Part shown: piece after piece, positions 18,599-26,754 of the stretch
How positions within the stretch are numbered: the stretch's first letter is position 1
How the letters are laid out: each line of letters begins with the position of its first letter
DNA from: Allopusillimonas soli
Lineage (GTDB): Bacteria; Pseudomonadota; Gammaproteobacteria; Burkholderiales; Burkholderiaceae_B
DNA length: 64,000 nucleotides
Assembly (NCBI RefSeq): GCF_004153445.1
Contig: NZ_SDQC01000001.1
Coordinates: 310,001 to 374,000 of the forward strand
Reading direction: 5' to 3'
Notes under the pieces: model-generated
What the model was told of the DNA's origin: nothing
Databases searched by the model: none
Seen by the model: the letters and a program-made list of their open reading frames with translations, nothing else
Position numbers and translations under genes: made by a program

Positions 18599-19671
18599 TG
18601 CACCAGCTCCTCGTCACGATAAAAGCAGGTCTGCGGTGAGAGCAGGGCCAGATGCGTGGTCTCGCCGGGCTGGGGCGGCGTCTGCTCCAGACCTATGCGG
18701 GCGCGAAGCACGTGCTCACCCAGCCGCATGGTGAGAAGATGGCAAACGCCTATGTTCTGCACTTTCTCCACCACGACCGGCACGGAGCCCGCATCTCCCT
18801 TTCCGGTCACCCGGGTGTATTCTGGACGGATGCCCAGCTTCAGTTCGCCTTGCGGCAGTACGCCGTCGGCAAGGCCTGCAAGTCGATGGCCGGCGGCTGT
18901 GACGGCATCGCCGTCTATCGACACCGGCAGAAAGTTCATACCTGGCGATCCTATGAAATGGCCGACGAATGTGTGCGCGGGACGCTCGAACAGATCCTGC
19001 GGTGAGCCCACCTGCACCACCCTGCCACGCGACATCACCATGATGCGCTCCGCAAAGGTCAGCGCCTCAACCTGATCATGCGTGACGTAGATAAGCGTCA
19101 GCTTTAGTTCCTTGTGGATTTCCTTGAGCTTGCGCCGCAACTGCCATTTGAGCTGCGGGTCGATCACAGTTAGCGGCTCGTCGAACAGAATGGCCGACAC
19201 GTCGGGGCGCACCAGGCCCCGTCCGAGCGAAATCTTCTGCTTGGCATCGGCGGACAGGCCCGCGGCGCGGCGGTCCAACTGCCCGCTGAGCTCAAGCATT
19301 TCCGCAATCTGGCCCACCCGGGCACGAATCTGTTCCGGCCGCGCCTTGCGGTTTTTCAGCGGAAAAGCCAGATTCTCGCCAACAGTCATGGTGTCGTAGA
19401 TGACCGGAAACTGGAACACCTGGGCAATATTACGTTCCTGAGGCGTATCCGCGGTGCGATCCACGCCATCAAACTTGACTGTGCCCTCGGAGGGCGCGAT
19501 CAAGCCCGAAATGATATTGAGCATCGTCGTCTTGCCGCAGCCCGAAGGCCCCAGCAGCGCATAAGCGCCGCTGTCCTCGAACGTCATGCGTAGCGGCAGC
19601 AAGGCATAGTCGTCATCCGAGCGGGGATTGGGGCCGTATGCATGCGCCAGATCGAGATCAATGCGTGCCAT
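18595..19671 (-). CDS. glpT: GlpT-type ABC ATPase of the glycerol transporter, degenerate signature motif
   Basis: 358 residues. Walker A GPSGCGKTT (41-49), Walker B ILFDEP (161-166) and switch histidine H198 (YVTHDQ) are canonical. The ABC signature is not LSGGQ but LSADAKQK (139-146). A TOBE-like C-terminal domain follows (about 285-350). The open frame reaches 61 codons further upstream into glpS; the ATG at 19671 is where family similarity begins. Read with GlpS, one of the two composite ATP sites should be weak. Not the E. coli GlpT antiporter. Confidence 0.92.
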   Translation of the reverse strand: MARIDLDLAHAYGPNPRSDDDYALLPLRMTFEDSGAYALLGPSGCGKTTMLNIISGLIAPSEGTVKFDGVDRTADTPQERNIAQVFQFPVIYDTMTVGENLAFPLKNRKARPEQIRARVGQIAEMLELSGQLDRRAAGLSADAKQKISLGRGLVRPDVSAILFDEPLTVIDPQLKWQLRRKLKEIHKELKLTLIYVTHDQVEALTFAERIMVMSRGRVVQVGSPQDLFERPAHTFVGHFIGSPGMNFLPVSIDGDAVTAAGHRLAGLADGVLPQGELKLGIRPEYTRVTGKGDAGSVPVVVEKVQNIGVCHLLTMRLGEHVLRARIGLEQTPPQPGETTHLALLSPQTCFYRDEELVQ

Positions 19672-19696
19672 GATCAGTGCATCCTGGAAAAGCGGT

Positions 19697-20794
19697 TCAT
19701 GCCGGCCTCCCGCCACGGGGCGCCAGTGCCAGATCGCCACCGGCGTCAAAGACATAGCAACTTGCGGGTGAAAAATGAACGGGCAACTGCGTCCCAAGCG
19801 CCACTTCATGCACACCCTGCAATTGGGCAACAAGATCGCCGAGTTCGGTGGCAAGATGAAGAAAGGTATCGGATCCCGACATTTCCGCCAGAGACACCCG
19901 CCCGCTGACCGTCAAGTCGCCGTCTCGCCCTGCCAGCCGCAGCGAGGCGGCGCGCAGGCCCACCGTGACGCTGCCCGTCGTGGCATGCGCATCTGCCCCC
20001 GGCGCTCCCTGATCCAGTTCCAGGGGCAGCAGCACCGAATGAGGCAGCTGAAGGCCGCCCGGAACGCGGAATGCCTGGAAAAAATTCATCGGCGGATCGC
20101 TGTACGCCTTGGCCACGTCCAGATTGCGAGGCGCCTGGAACACCTCGGCGGCTGGTCCGTACTGCAGCACCCTGCCCCGGTCCACGACCGCCGTATGGCC
20201 TCCGAGCATCAAAGCCTCGGCCGGCTCCGTCGTGGCATAGACAATAGTGCTCTCGCCGCTGCCAAATACCTGTCCCAATTCTTCGCGCAACTCCTCGCGC
20301 AGCTTGTAGTCGAGATTGACCAGCGGCTCGTCCAGCAGCATGAGCGGCGCATTCTTGGCCAGCGCACGCGCAAGCGCCACACGCTGCTGCTGGCCGCCGG
20401 ACAATTCCTCGGGAAGGCGATCAAGAAACATGTCGATGTGCAAGCGCTGCGCCAGCTGCCGAACGCGCTCGCTCACATTCCGCTCGCCACGCAAGCGCAA
20501 TGGAGACGCGATATTCTGCGCCACCGTCATCGATGGATAATTGATGAATTGCTGGTACACCATGGCCACATTGCGCTTGCGCACAGGCACACCGGTGACG
20601 TCGCGGCCATCGGCCATCACCCTGCCCGTCGTTGGCGCATCAAGGCCGGCCATGATGCGCATGAGACTGGTTTTTCCCGCTCGGGTAGCGCCAAGCAGCA
20701 CAGTCAGGGCAGCCGGCTGCAAGGACAGGCTGGTGTCATAAAGCCAGGTCTCGGCTCCCTCCCTGCGGGTAATTTCCTCCAGCGCCAGTTGCAT
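19697..20794 (-). CDS. glpS: GlpS-type ABC ATPase of the glycerol transporter, lacks the switch histidine
   Basis: 365 residues. Walker A is atypical but functional-looking (GATRAGKTS, 35-43), signature LSGGQQQRV is canonical (131-139) and Walker B is LMLLDEP (151-157). The H-loop reads YATTEPAEAL where YVTHDQxEAL is usual, so the catalytic His is Thr (T189) and the following Asp is Glu. A TOBE-like domain forms the C-terminus. It is the first gene of the leftward operon, 135 bases from divergent glpR. Confidence 0.92.
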   Translation of the reverse strand: MQLALEEITRREGAETWLYDTSLSLQPAALTVLLGATRAGKTSLMRIMAGLDAPTTGRVMADGRDVTGVPVRKRNVAMVYQQFINYPSMTVAQNIASPLRLRGERNVSERVRQLAQRLHIDMFLDRLPEELSGGQQQRVALARALAKNAPLMLLDEPLVNLDYKLREELREELGQVFGSGESTIVYATTEPAEALMLGGHTAVVDRGRVLQYGPAAEVFQAPRNLDVAKAYSDPPMNFFQAFRVPGGLQLPHSVLLPLELDQGAPGADAHATTGSVTVGLRAASLRLAGRDGDLTVSGRVSLAEMSGSDTFLHLATELGDLVAQLQGVHEVALGTQLPVHFSPASCYVFDAGGDLALAPRGGRPA

Positions 20795-20804
20795 GGCTGC
20801 ATCC

Positions 20805-20893
20805 TCGTTTCTTTTCTATTTGGCGCATTATTGTTCGTTTTGCGGCAAATTGCAGTCATCGTAAACCCTAAGACGGCTTCGTTTTCTTTCGTT
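20805..20893. promoter_or_regulatory. glpS-glpR divergent control region with repeated TTCGTTTT elements
   Basis: The 135-base gap between divergent glpS and glpR carries four related elements: CTCGTTTC (20804-20811), TTCGTTTT (20834-20841), TTCGTTTT (20878-20885) and TTCGTT (20888-20893). The last two are spaced ten bases apart, one helical turn. DeoR-family GlpR proteins bind repeated T-T-C-G-containing operators, so these are good candidate GlpR sites controlling both directions. Repeats are seen; binding is inferred. Confidence 0.55.
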
Positions 20894-20929
20894 GTACATT
20901 CTGAACTGTCCTTATTGGCCGGCACCACC

Positions 20930-21691
20930 ATGAATCCCAACCCCAGGCAGCTTTTGCTGCTTCAGCATCTACGTGCATACAGCTCCTGTACCCTGGAGGA
21001 ACTGGCCGTTCGTCTGAACGTCACCGTGCAGACCGTGCGGCGCGATGTACAGCGTCTGGCCGAAGCGGGACTACTGGCTCGTTTCCACGGCGGCGCGCGC
21101 GTTCCGAACTCCACCACCGAGAACATCGCCTATCGCCAGCGCGAGAGCCTGAATGCGGAAGGCAAGCGCCGCATTGCGCGGTCGGTCGCCCAGGCCGTGC
21201 CCAACGATTGCTCGCTGCTCATCAATATAGGCACCACAACCGAAGCCATCGCCCGGGCATTGCTTCAGCACACAGGCCTGCGGGTGATCACCAACAATAT
21301 CAATGTGGCGGCCATTCTCAGCCGCAACGAACGATGTGAAGTCATTGTGGCAGGCGGCGTGGTGCGCCCGCGCGATAATGGTATCGTCGGGGAGGCGACC
21401 GTTGATTTCATCCGCCAGTTCGAAGTCGACATCGCGCTCATCGGCATTTCAGGCATCCAGGAAGACGGATCCCTGCGCGATTACGACTACCGGGAGGTCA
21501 AGGTGTCACAGGCTATCATCGAACATGCGCGCGAAGTGTGGCTGGCCGCCGATGCAAGCAAGTTCAATCGCAGGGCCATGGTGCGTGTGGGATATCTGGG
21601 GCAGATCCATCGTCTGTTCACCGATGAGGCACCGCCCGCTCCCTTCCCTGACGTCCTTGCGCGCGCACATGTGCGCTGCGATGTGTCGTGA
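20930..21691 (+). CDS. glpR: GlpR, DeoR-family repressor of glycerol genes
   Basis: 253 residues: an N-terminal winged helix (about 1-58, QTVRRDVQRLAEAGLLARFHGG is the recognition region) and a DeoR sensor domain (about 75-230) with GTTTEAIARAL, the phosphate-binding loop. DeoR-type GlpR proteins are relieved by glycerol 3-phosphate. The ATG at 20930 follows GGCACCACC, with no strong ribosome-binding site; the very long open frame upstream overlaps glpS on the other strand and is not coding. It precedes glpK by 30 bases and so is probably co-transcribed. Confidence 0.93.
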   Translation: MNPNPRQLLLLQHLRAYSSCTLEELAVRLNVTVQTVRRDVQRLAEAGLLARFHGGARVPNSTTENIAYRQRESLNAEGKRRIARSVAQAVPNDCSLLINIGTTTEAIARALLQHTGLRVITNNINVAAILSRNERCEVIVAGGVVRPRDNGIVGEATVDFIRQFEVDIALIGISGIQEDGSLRDYDYREVKVSQAIIEHAREVWLAADASKFNRRAMVRVGYLGQIHRLFTDEAPPAPFPDVLARAHVRCDVS

Positions 21692-21721
21692 CGCCAGCCG
21701 ATAACCTCACTCTTACGAATC

Positions 21722-23215
21722 ATGACCTACATACTTGCACTTGACCAGGGGACATCCAGCACCCGCAGCATCGTGTTCGACAAACCGGGGAACATTGTTT
21801 CGGTATCGCAGCAAGAGCTTCCCCAGATATATCCGCAGGCCGGATGGGTTGAACACGACGCGAGGGAAATCTGGCGTGCGCAGTTGGCGACCGCGCGCGA
21901 CGCCATCGGCAAGGCGGGGCTGTCCGCATCCGACATCCACGCGGCGGGCATTACCAATCAGCGAGAGACCACGCTGGTCTGGCGTCGAGACACCGGCGAA
22001 CCCATACACAATGCCATCGTCTGGCAGGACCGGCGCGCCGAAGACACCTGCGCCCAACTGCGCGAAGCGGGCCATGAGAGCCTGATCCTCGAAAAAACCG
22101 GCCTGCGCATCGACGCCTATTTCTCCGCGACCAAGCTCAAGTGGATACTGGATCATGTCGATGGCGCACGCGAACTGGCCCGCAAGGGCGAACTGGCCTT
22201 CGGTACGATAGACAGCTGGTTGATCTGGCAGCTCACGCGCGGCCAGCGCCATGTGACCGATGTCAGCAATGCATCGCGCACCATGCTGTTCAATGTGCGC
22301 GAGAACAGCTGGGACCCCGACCTGATGGCCCTGCTCGACATCGACCCGTCGCTCATGCCCCAGGTACTGCCCTCGGGTGCCGAATTCGGCGCCATTGAAA
22401 CCGACCTGCTGGGCCACCCCATACCCATCTGCGGTGTGGCTGGCGACCAGCAGAGCGCCCTTTTCGGCCAGGCATGCTTTCATGGCGGCATGGCCAAGAA
22501 TACCTACGGCACGGGCTGCTTCATGCTCATGCATACTGGCGAGTCCTTCCAGACATCCCGCAACGGGCTGGTCACCACCAGCGCCGCCCAGGTCGATGCA
22601 CGAAAGGAATACGCCATGGAAGGCAGCGTGTTCGTGGCTGGCGCAGTGGTGCAATGGCTGCGCGACGGCATGGAGGCCTTTGAAAAAAGCAGCCAGATCG
22701 AAGCCCTTGCCCGCAGCGTACCGGATGCTGGAGACGTCATGCTGGTACCCGCCTTTACCGGCCTGGGCGCGCCGTACTGGAAAGCCGAGGTCAGAGGGAT
22801 CATCACCGGCCTCACACGCGGCACGACCATGGCCCATGTCGCCCGCGCCGCGCTGGACAGCATTGCCTACCAAAGCGCCGCGCTGTTGCAGGCCATGAGC
22901 CGGGATGCCGTGGAAGCTGGCGGCAAGCCATTGACGGAACTGCGCGTCGACGGCGGCGCGTGCGTCAACGACCTGCTCATGCAATTCCAGGCAGACCTGC
23001 TTGGCATTCCCGTCCTGCGCCCGACGATGGTGGAGACCACAGCGCTCGGCGCCGCTTATCTGGCGGGGCTGACAAGTGGTGTGTACAAGGACAAGGAAGA
23101 GTTATCCAGCCTGTGGCAAGTCGAACGGCGTTTCGAGCCGCAGATGCCGCGCGCGCAAGCGGACGCATTGATGGCGCGTTGGGAACATGCCGTGCGGCAG
23201 GCCTGCGCTGAATAG
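21722..23215 (+). CDS. glpK: GlpK, glycerol kinase
   Basis: 497 residues, full length for the family. FGGY-kinase landmarks include the N-terminal phosphate loop DQGTSSTRS (8-16), [18 protein letters not shown], the FGGY signature region GNAxxA equivalent in [14 protein letters not shown], and the C-terminal adenosine motif [19 protein letters not shown]. It traps imported glycerol as glycerol 3-phosphate, which feeds GlpD and is the inducer for GlpR. Transcribed with glpR, away from the transporter operon. Confidence 0.97.
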   Translation: MTYILALDQGTSSTRSIVFDKPGNIVSVSQQELPQIYPQAGWVEHDAREIWRAQLATARDAIGKAGLSASDIHAAGITNQRETTLVWRRDTGEPIHNAIVWQDRRAEDTCAQLREAGHESLILEKTGLRIDAYFSATKLKWILDHVDGARELARKGELAFGTIDSWLIWQLTRGQRHVTDVSNASRTMLFNVRENSWDPDLMALLDIDPSLMPQVLPSGAEFGAIETDLLGHPIPICGVAGDQQSALFGQACFHGGMAKNTYGTGCFMLMHTGESFQTSRNGLVTTSAAQVDARKEYAMEGSVFVAGAVVQWLRDGMEAFEKSSQIEALARSVPDAGDVMLVPAFTGLGAPYWKAEVRGIITGLTRGTTMAHVARAALDSIAYQSAALLQAMSRDAVEAGGKPLTELRVDGGACVNDLLMQFQADLLGIPVLRPTMVETTALGAAYLAGLTSGVYKDKEELSSLWQVERRFEPQMPRAQADALMARWEHAVRQACAE

Positions 23216-23227
23216 GAGATATGGCCC

Positions 23228-23707
23228 ATGCTTCAAAAAATCGTACTCGCCGTTGTCGTATTCATTATCATCCTGGTTGCCCTGACATTCGGCGAGACCA
23301 TTGCCGTGCAGTTTTTTCATTGGCTGTCCTGGCTTACGGGAAGGGTCATCAACAATTTTTCCGATCTCTACCTGATGGCGGCCGACTATATTTCGGCGCA
23401 CACGGTCAAGGTCATCATCGCTTTGCTGCTTACCATACCCGTCACGATGTGGATCATCAAAAGCAAGGGCAGAGAAATGCGAAGGCCGGCCAGCCAGCGG
23501 AAGATGGCCATCGTGCTTGCCCTATTTTTGGGGTGGCTGGGCGCGCACCGCTTTTACCTGGGCCAGACGGGCATAGGCGTTGCCTATCTGATTATTCTGT
23601 ATTTCTTTGCGCCGCTGGCCGTCATCCTGGGCCTTATCGACGCGATACGCTATATCTTCATGAGCGACGAGGCGTTTTCGCCGTCCGGCCTGCAGGCACG
23701 AGAATGA
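23228..23707 (+). CDS. TM2-domain membrane protein
   Basis: 159 residues. An N-terminal hydrophobic segment (about 4-30), a second (about 60-80), then a TM2 domain (about 95-145) with the characteristic GWLGAHRFYLGQTGIG turn between two helices. TM2 proteins are small membrane proteins of unknown biochemical role. It begins 12 bases after glpK, behind an AGGAGATATGGCCC ribosome-binding region, and could ride on the glpRK transcript. Confidence 0.85.
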   Translation: MLQKIVLAVVVFIIILVALTFGETIAVQFFHWLSWLTGRVINNFSDLYLMAADYISAHTVKVIIALLLTIPVTMWIIKSKGREMRRPASQRKMAIVLALFLGWLGAHRFYLGQTGIGVAYLIILYFFAPLAVILGLIDAIRYIFMSDEAFSPSGLQARE

Positions 23708-23780
23708 CACCACCACTGTCGCGCCGCCTTCCAGCACAGATACAGATGCCTCGATCATTCAACGTTATTGTCCCGAAGCC

Positions 23781-24536
23781 GTGCCGTTCACACTGATCGT
23801 TCCCGAAGGACCGCAGGCACCCGACTACGACCTCACCCTCATCGCGCAGGCTGCCGCGCACGGTCCGGTGGCGTCGGTGTGGACGTCTCCCCAGGGGCTG
23901 GTTGTTCCCCGCACATACCGCCGATTTCCCGGCTTCGGCCCGACCTGCCAGCAGTTTGCCGACCAGGGCTGGCCGATTGCCGTGCGGCTGTCGGGCGGCG
24001 GCATCGTTCCGCAAGGGCCTGGCATACTCAATGCAAGCCTTGCTTTCCGCAAGGAGGGCAAACCCCTGGATCATTCCGATGCCATCTATCGCATGCTCTG
24101 TATTGCCCTGGCCGATGCGCTGTCCGGGTTCGGCATCACCAGCCACGCCGCGGCAGTGGAAGGATCCTTCTGCGATGGCCGCTTCAATCTGGCGGTGGGA
24201 TGCGGCAAGGCACTGCGCAAGGTGGCAGGCACCGCGCAACTATGGCGCCGGCACCCCATTGCCCAGGGGTCTGGTGGCGCCGCCGAGGGCGGCTGGCAGC
24301 AGATCGTGCTGGTGCATGCGCTGGTGCTGGCCACGGCCGATGTGCCGTCGGTCACTGCGCAAGCCAATCGTTTCGAAGCTGGTATCGGTAGCGACAGACG
24401 CTACGATCCCAGCCGCGCCGCCTCTCTGTGGACGCTGTGCAAGCCGCCCGCCCCACCTGATGCGAAACATTTTCTCCAGAAACTCACCCTCGCGCTGGCG
24501 CACAGCCTCGCCAAGGCCGATACAATGCTAATTTGA
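23781..24536 (+). CDS. lipoate-protein ligase A-like protein, reduced
   Basis: 251 residues with a BPL/LPL catalytic fold. The nucleotide-binding motif appears as RLSGGGIVPQGPGILNASLAF (about 68-88) and the lysine region as EGSFCDGRFNLAVGCGKALRKVAGTAQLW (about 128-156). The start is GTG. Family members attach lipoate, octanoate or biotin to carrier domains. Several positions differ from classic LplA (VPQGPG instead of the usual histidine-containing turn), so it may use another acyl donor or be an amidotransferase. General fold is fairly certain, substrate is not. Confidence 0.7.
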   Translation: MPFTLIVPEGPQAPDYDLTLIAQAAAHGPVASVWTSPQGLVVPRTYRRFPGFGPTCQQFADQGWPIAVRLSGGGIVPQGPGILNASLAFRKEGKPLDHSDAIYRMLCIALADALSGFGITSHAAAVEGSFCDGRFNLAVGCGKALRKVAGTAQLWRRHPIAQGSGGAAEGGWQQIVLVHALVLATADVPSVTAQANRFEAGIGSDRRYDPSRAASLWTLCKPPAPPDAKHFLQKLTLALAHSLAKADTMLI

Positions 24537-24560
24537 TTATCATTGTTTATGATTTCGGCC

Positions 24561-24764
24561 ATGGAAAGCAAAACCGCGCGCCTGACCGTGCTTATCGATC
24601 CCAACAAGAAAAAGGCTTTCGAACAACTATGCGCGAGCCAGGACATCACGCCGTCGCAGGTTGTGCGGCAGTTGATACGCAATTACCTGGCCGAGCATGG
24701 TGTCAGCTACACGCCGTCTGGCCAGGAAGACGCCGGCATCGGCGCCCCCTCTCCGGACGTATAG
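24561..24764 (+). CDS. ribbon-helix-helix DNA-binding protein
   Basis: 67 residues. The first strand ARLTVLIDPNKKKAFEQLC and helix-turn QDITPSQVVRQLIRNYLAEHG match a CopG/Arc ribbon-helix-helix fold. The preferred ATG is 24561 (MESKTARL); six more codons upstream stay open. Such proteins act as small repressors or antitoxins, but no toxin gene is next to it: the following gene is a convergent permease two bases away. Probably a stand-alone regulator. Confidence 0.65.
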   Translation: MESKTARLTVLIDPNKKKAFEQLCASQDITPSQVVRQLIRNYLAEHGVSYTPSGQEDAGIGAPSPDV

Positions 24765-24766
24765 CC

Positions 24767-26023
24767 TCAGCGTGTCTGGCGCAACAACCGCGGCAGCCAC
24801 CTGGGAAGCATTGATACCGCAACGCCTGCGCCTACCGCAACAACCAGGTCGACAAATACCGTGAGCAGCAGCGTCAGCAGCATAATGGCGGCATCGGCCC
24901 GGGCACCTCGCGTCAACATGCGGACCACCAGTCTGACCTGACTCATGTTCCAGGCAACCATGAACAAGATGGCAGCAAGCACTGCCAATGGAATATGGCT
25001 GGCCAGCGGCGCCAGCGCAAGCAGCACCAGCACCAGCGTGGCCGCATGAATCAGGCCCGCAATGGGGCTGTTTCCGCCGCTTCGGATATTGGTGGCGGTA
25101 CGCGCAATGGCGCCGGTTGCGGCAATCCCGCCGAACAAGGGGGAAACAATATTTGCCAAGCCCTGGCCAATGAGCTCCTGATTGGAATGATGCCGTGTGC
25201 CAGCCATTTCATCCGCCACCCGTGCGGACAGCAACGATTCAATGGCACCCAGCATAGCGATGGAAAAGGCCGGTCCAAGCAGCCCAAGCAGGCGTTCCGA
25301 TGTCAACGGCAGCCATTGCGGGGAAGGCAGACCTCGCGGTATCTCGCCGAATACACTGCCCAGGGTGGCCACGCCCGCAAGGTCTGCCCATGCTTGCAGC
25401 AGCGTCATGGCAACAAGTGCCAGCAAGGGTCCCGGCACCCGCCGCAGCCGCCGCACATGTTCAGGAAGCAAGACGAGAATCAGCGATGCCATGCCTATCG
25501 CCGTGGTGGCCGGATTCAACTGGGGCAGGTGCGCAAGCAAGGCAAGTAGCTTCTGATGGAAACGATCACCGCTCACCTCCGGCAGGCCAAAGAACGCTTG
25601 CCATTGACCCACCCAGATAATGACACCGATGCCCGCTGTAAAACCGAGAATGACAGGCCCCGGAATAAGCCGAATGGCGCCGCCCAGCCGCAGCAATCCC
25701 AAAAGCACTAGCATGAGACCGGCCATGAGCGTGGCAATCTGCAACCCGGTCACACCATGGTGCGCCACGATATTGGAAAGAATGACAATGAACGCCCCCG
25801 TGGGCCCGGCAATCTGCACACGGCTGCCTCCAAAAAGCGCCACGATGGCGCCGGCAACAATGGCGGTGTACAGCCCCTGCTCCGGTCGCACGCCACTGGC
25901 TATCGCAAATGCCATCGCCAACGGCAAAGCCACCACGCCCACAATAATGCCCGCCATGATATTGGCAGGCCAATGGGCGGGCGCAAGCAGGCCCGCGCCC
26001 CGGGCTTCAAGCAAAGCAATCAT
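24767..26023 (-). CDS. SulP-family anion permease lacking a STAS domain
   Basis: About 418 residues with roughly ten to twelve membrane helices and SulP landmarks (GVVALPLAMAFAIASGVRPEQGLYTAIVAG, GGSRVQIAGPTGAF, FGGIAATGAIARTATN). SulP proteins carry sulfate, bicarbonate or other anions. The usual cytoplasmic STAS domain is missing: the protein ends right after the last helix (LPRWLPRLLRQTR) and the next gene starts two bases on, so this is not an assembly cut. ATG at 26023 has GGTGA eight bases upstream. Confidence 0.88.
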   Translation of the reverse strand: MIALLEARGAGLLAPAHWPANIMAGIIVGVVALPLAMAFAIASGVRPEQGLYTAIVAGAIVALFGGSRVQIAGPTGAFIVILSNIVAHHGVTGLQIATLMAGLMLVLLGLLRLGGAIRLIPGPVILGFTAGIGVIIWVGQWQAFFGLPEVSGDRFHQKLLALLAHLPQLNPATTAIGMASLILVLLPEHVRRLRRVPGPLLALVAMTLLQAWADLAGVATLGSVFGEIPRGLPSPQWLPLTSERLLGLLGPAFSIAMLGAIESLLSARVADEMAGTRHHSNQELIGQGLANIVSPLFGGIAATGAIARTATNIRSGGNSPIAGLIHAATLVLVLLALAPLASHIPLAVLAAILFMVAWNMSQVRLVVRMLTRGARADAAIMLLTLLLTVFVDLVVAVGAGVAVSMLPRWLPRLLRQTR

Positions 26024-26206
26024 GCAAGGGATCACCAGGAAGGGTTGTCTTACCGGAGGGATAGTCTTATTTTATGTATTTTTAATTATAATATAATTAA
26101 CATGCGATGAAATATACACACACATAATCTCGCCCTATTTTGTGCACTACGACGCCAGGCATGACAATTGCTGCGACGAAGTATCCGAATCACAGAAGGA
26201 GGCGCA

Positions 26207-26545
26207 ATGCATCTACCGCTTAGTCATCGCCATGCTGCCAAGGCCTCGCGCCGGCGCATGAATAGAGACGTTCGCAAGCTGATCGACAGCACCGAGGATC
26301 TGCTGCGGTCGACAGCCTCCTACACGGGCGCGGAAGTTCAGGAAGCTCGACTGCGCCTGAAACAGCAGCTTGATGCCGCACGGGATAATGTGGACGATTG
26401 GCGCGACTATGCGTCCGAGACCGCCCGCCGCGCTTACGACGACACCGGGGAATATGTGCGCGACCATCCATGGCGCGCTGCAAGCATGGCGCTGGGCGTG
26501 GCGGCACTCGTGGCCTGCATCATAGGCGGCGCCCATCGCCGCTGA
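26207..26545 (+). CDS. DUF883 (ElaB/YqjD-type) membrane-anchored protein
   Basis: 112 residues: a basic N-terminus, a long amphipathic helix (about 20-85, rich in Arg, Asp and Ala), the motif DYVRDHPWRAASMALG-like segment (EYVRDHPWRAASMALGVAAL), and a C-terminal transmembrane helix ending GGAHRR. The ElaB/YqjD family is tail-anchored in the inner membrane and associated with ribosomes in stationary phase. The ATG at 26207 has AAGGAGG five to six bases before it. Confidence 0.88.
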   Translation: MHLPLSHRHAAKASRRRMNRDVRKLIDSTEDLLRSTASYTGAEVQEARLRLKQQLDAARDNVDDWRDYASETARRAYDDTGEYVRDHPWRAASMALGVAALVACIIGGAHRR

Positions 26546-26603
26546 CCCTTGGCGCCACGGCTTTTCCAGGTACCAAGGCTGTACCCGGGCAGGCTTGATA
26601 TAA

Positions 26604-26625
26604 AAGCACGTGTGACAACGTGCTT
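26604..26625. terminator. 8-bp hairpin after the DUF883 gene
   Basis: AAGCACGT-6-ACGTGCTT, a perfect inverted repeat, lies about 60 bases past the DUF883 stop, in the convergent gap with terC. No T-run follows. Part of a group of three hairpins. Confidence 0.45.
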
Positions 26626-26637
26626 GTCCATAGAAAA

Positions 26638-26679
26638 CACCCCAAAAGGTTGGAGATTGATGTCCAACCTTTTGGGGTG
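26638..26679. terminator. long perfect hairpin, probable bidirectional terminator
   Basis: A 16-bp perfect stem (CACCCCAAAAGGTTGG, loop of ten bases, CCAACCTTTTGGGGTG). Its central AAAA/TTTT gives a T-run inside the stem on either strand. It lies between convergent genes DUF883 and terC. A stem this long and perfect also raises the possibility of an antisense or small-RNA terminator. Confidence 0.65.
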
Positions 26680-26710
26680 CAGTTCAAATCGCGGCAGAAC
26701 TTTACTGTGC

Positions 26711-26745
26711 CACAGGCCAGCCCGCCTGAAGGCAGGCTGGCTGTG
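26711..26745 (-). terminator. hairpin just downstream of terC
   Basis: Nested stem CACAG / CCAGCC / GCC with a four-base TGAA loop and matching GGC / GGCTGG / CTGTG arms, ending ten bases after the terC stop. Very stable, without a T-run. Likely 3' end processing or termination signal for terC. Confidence 0.5.
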
Positions 26746-26754
26746 CGGCGGGAT

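Noticed and set aside
19775-20929. A 385-codon N-terminal extension of GlpR
   Set aside because: The extension overlaps glpS on the opposite strand and has no family similarity; DeoR similarity begins at ATG 20930.
24561-24764. Toxin-antitoxin module based on the ribbon-helix-helix protein
   Set aside because: No toxin-sized partner gene adjoins it on the same strand; neighbours are a ligase-like gene and a convergent permease.
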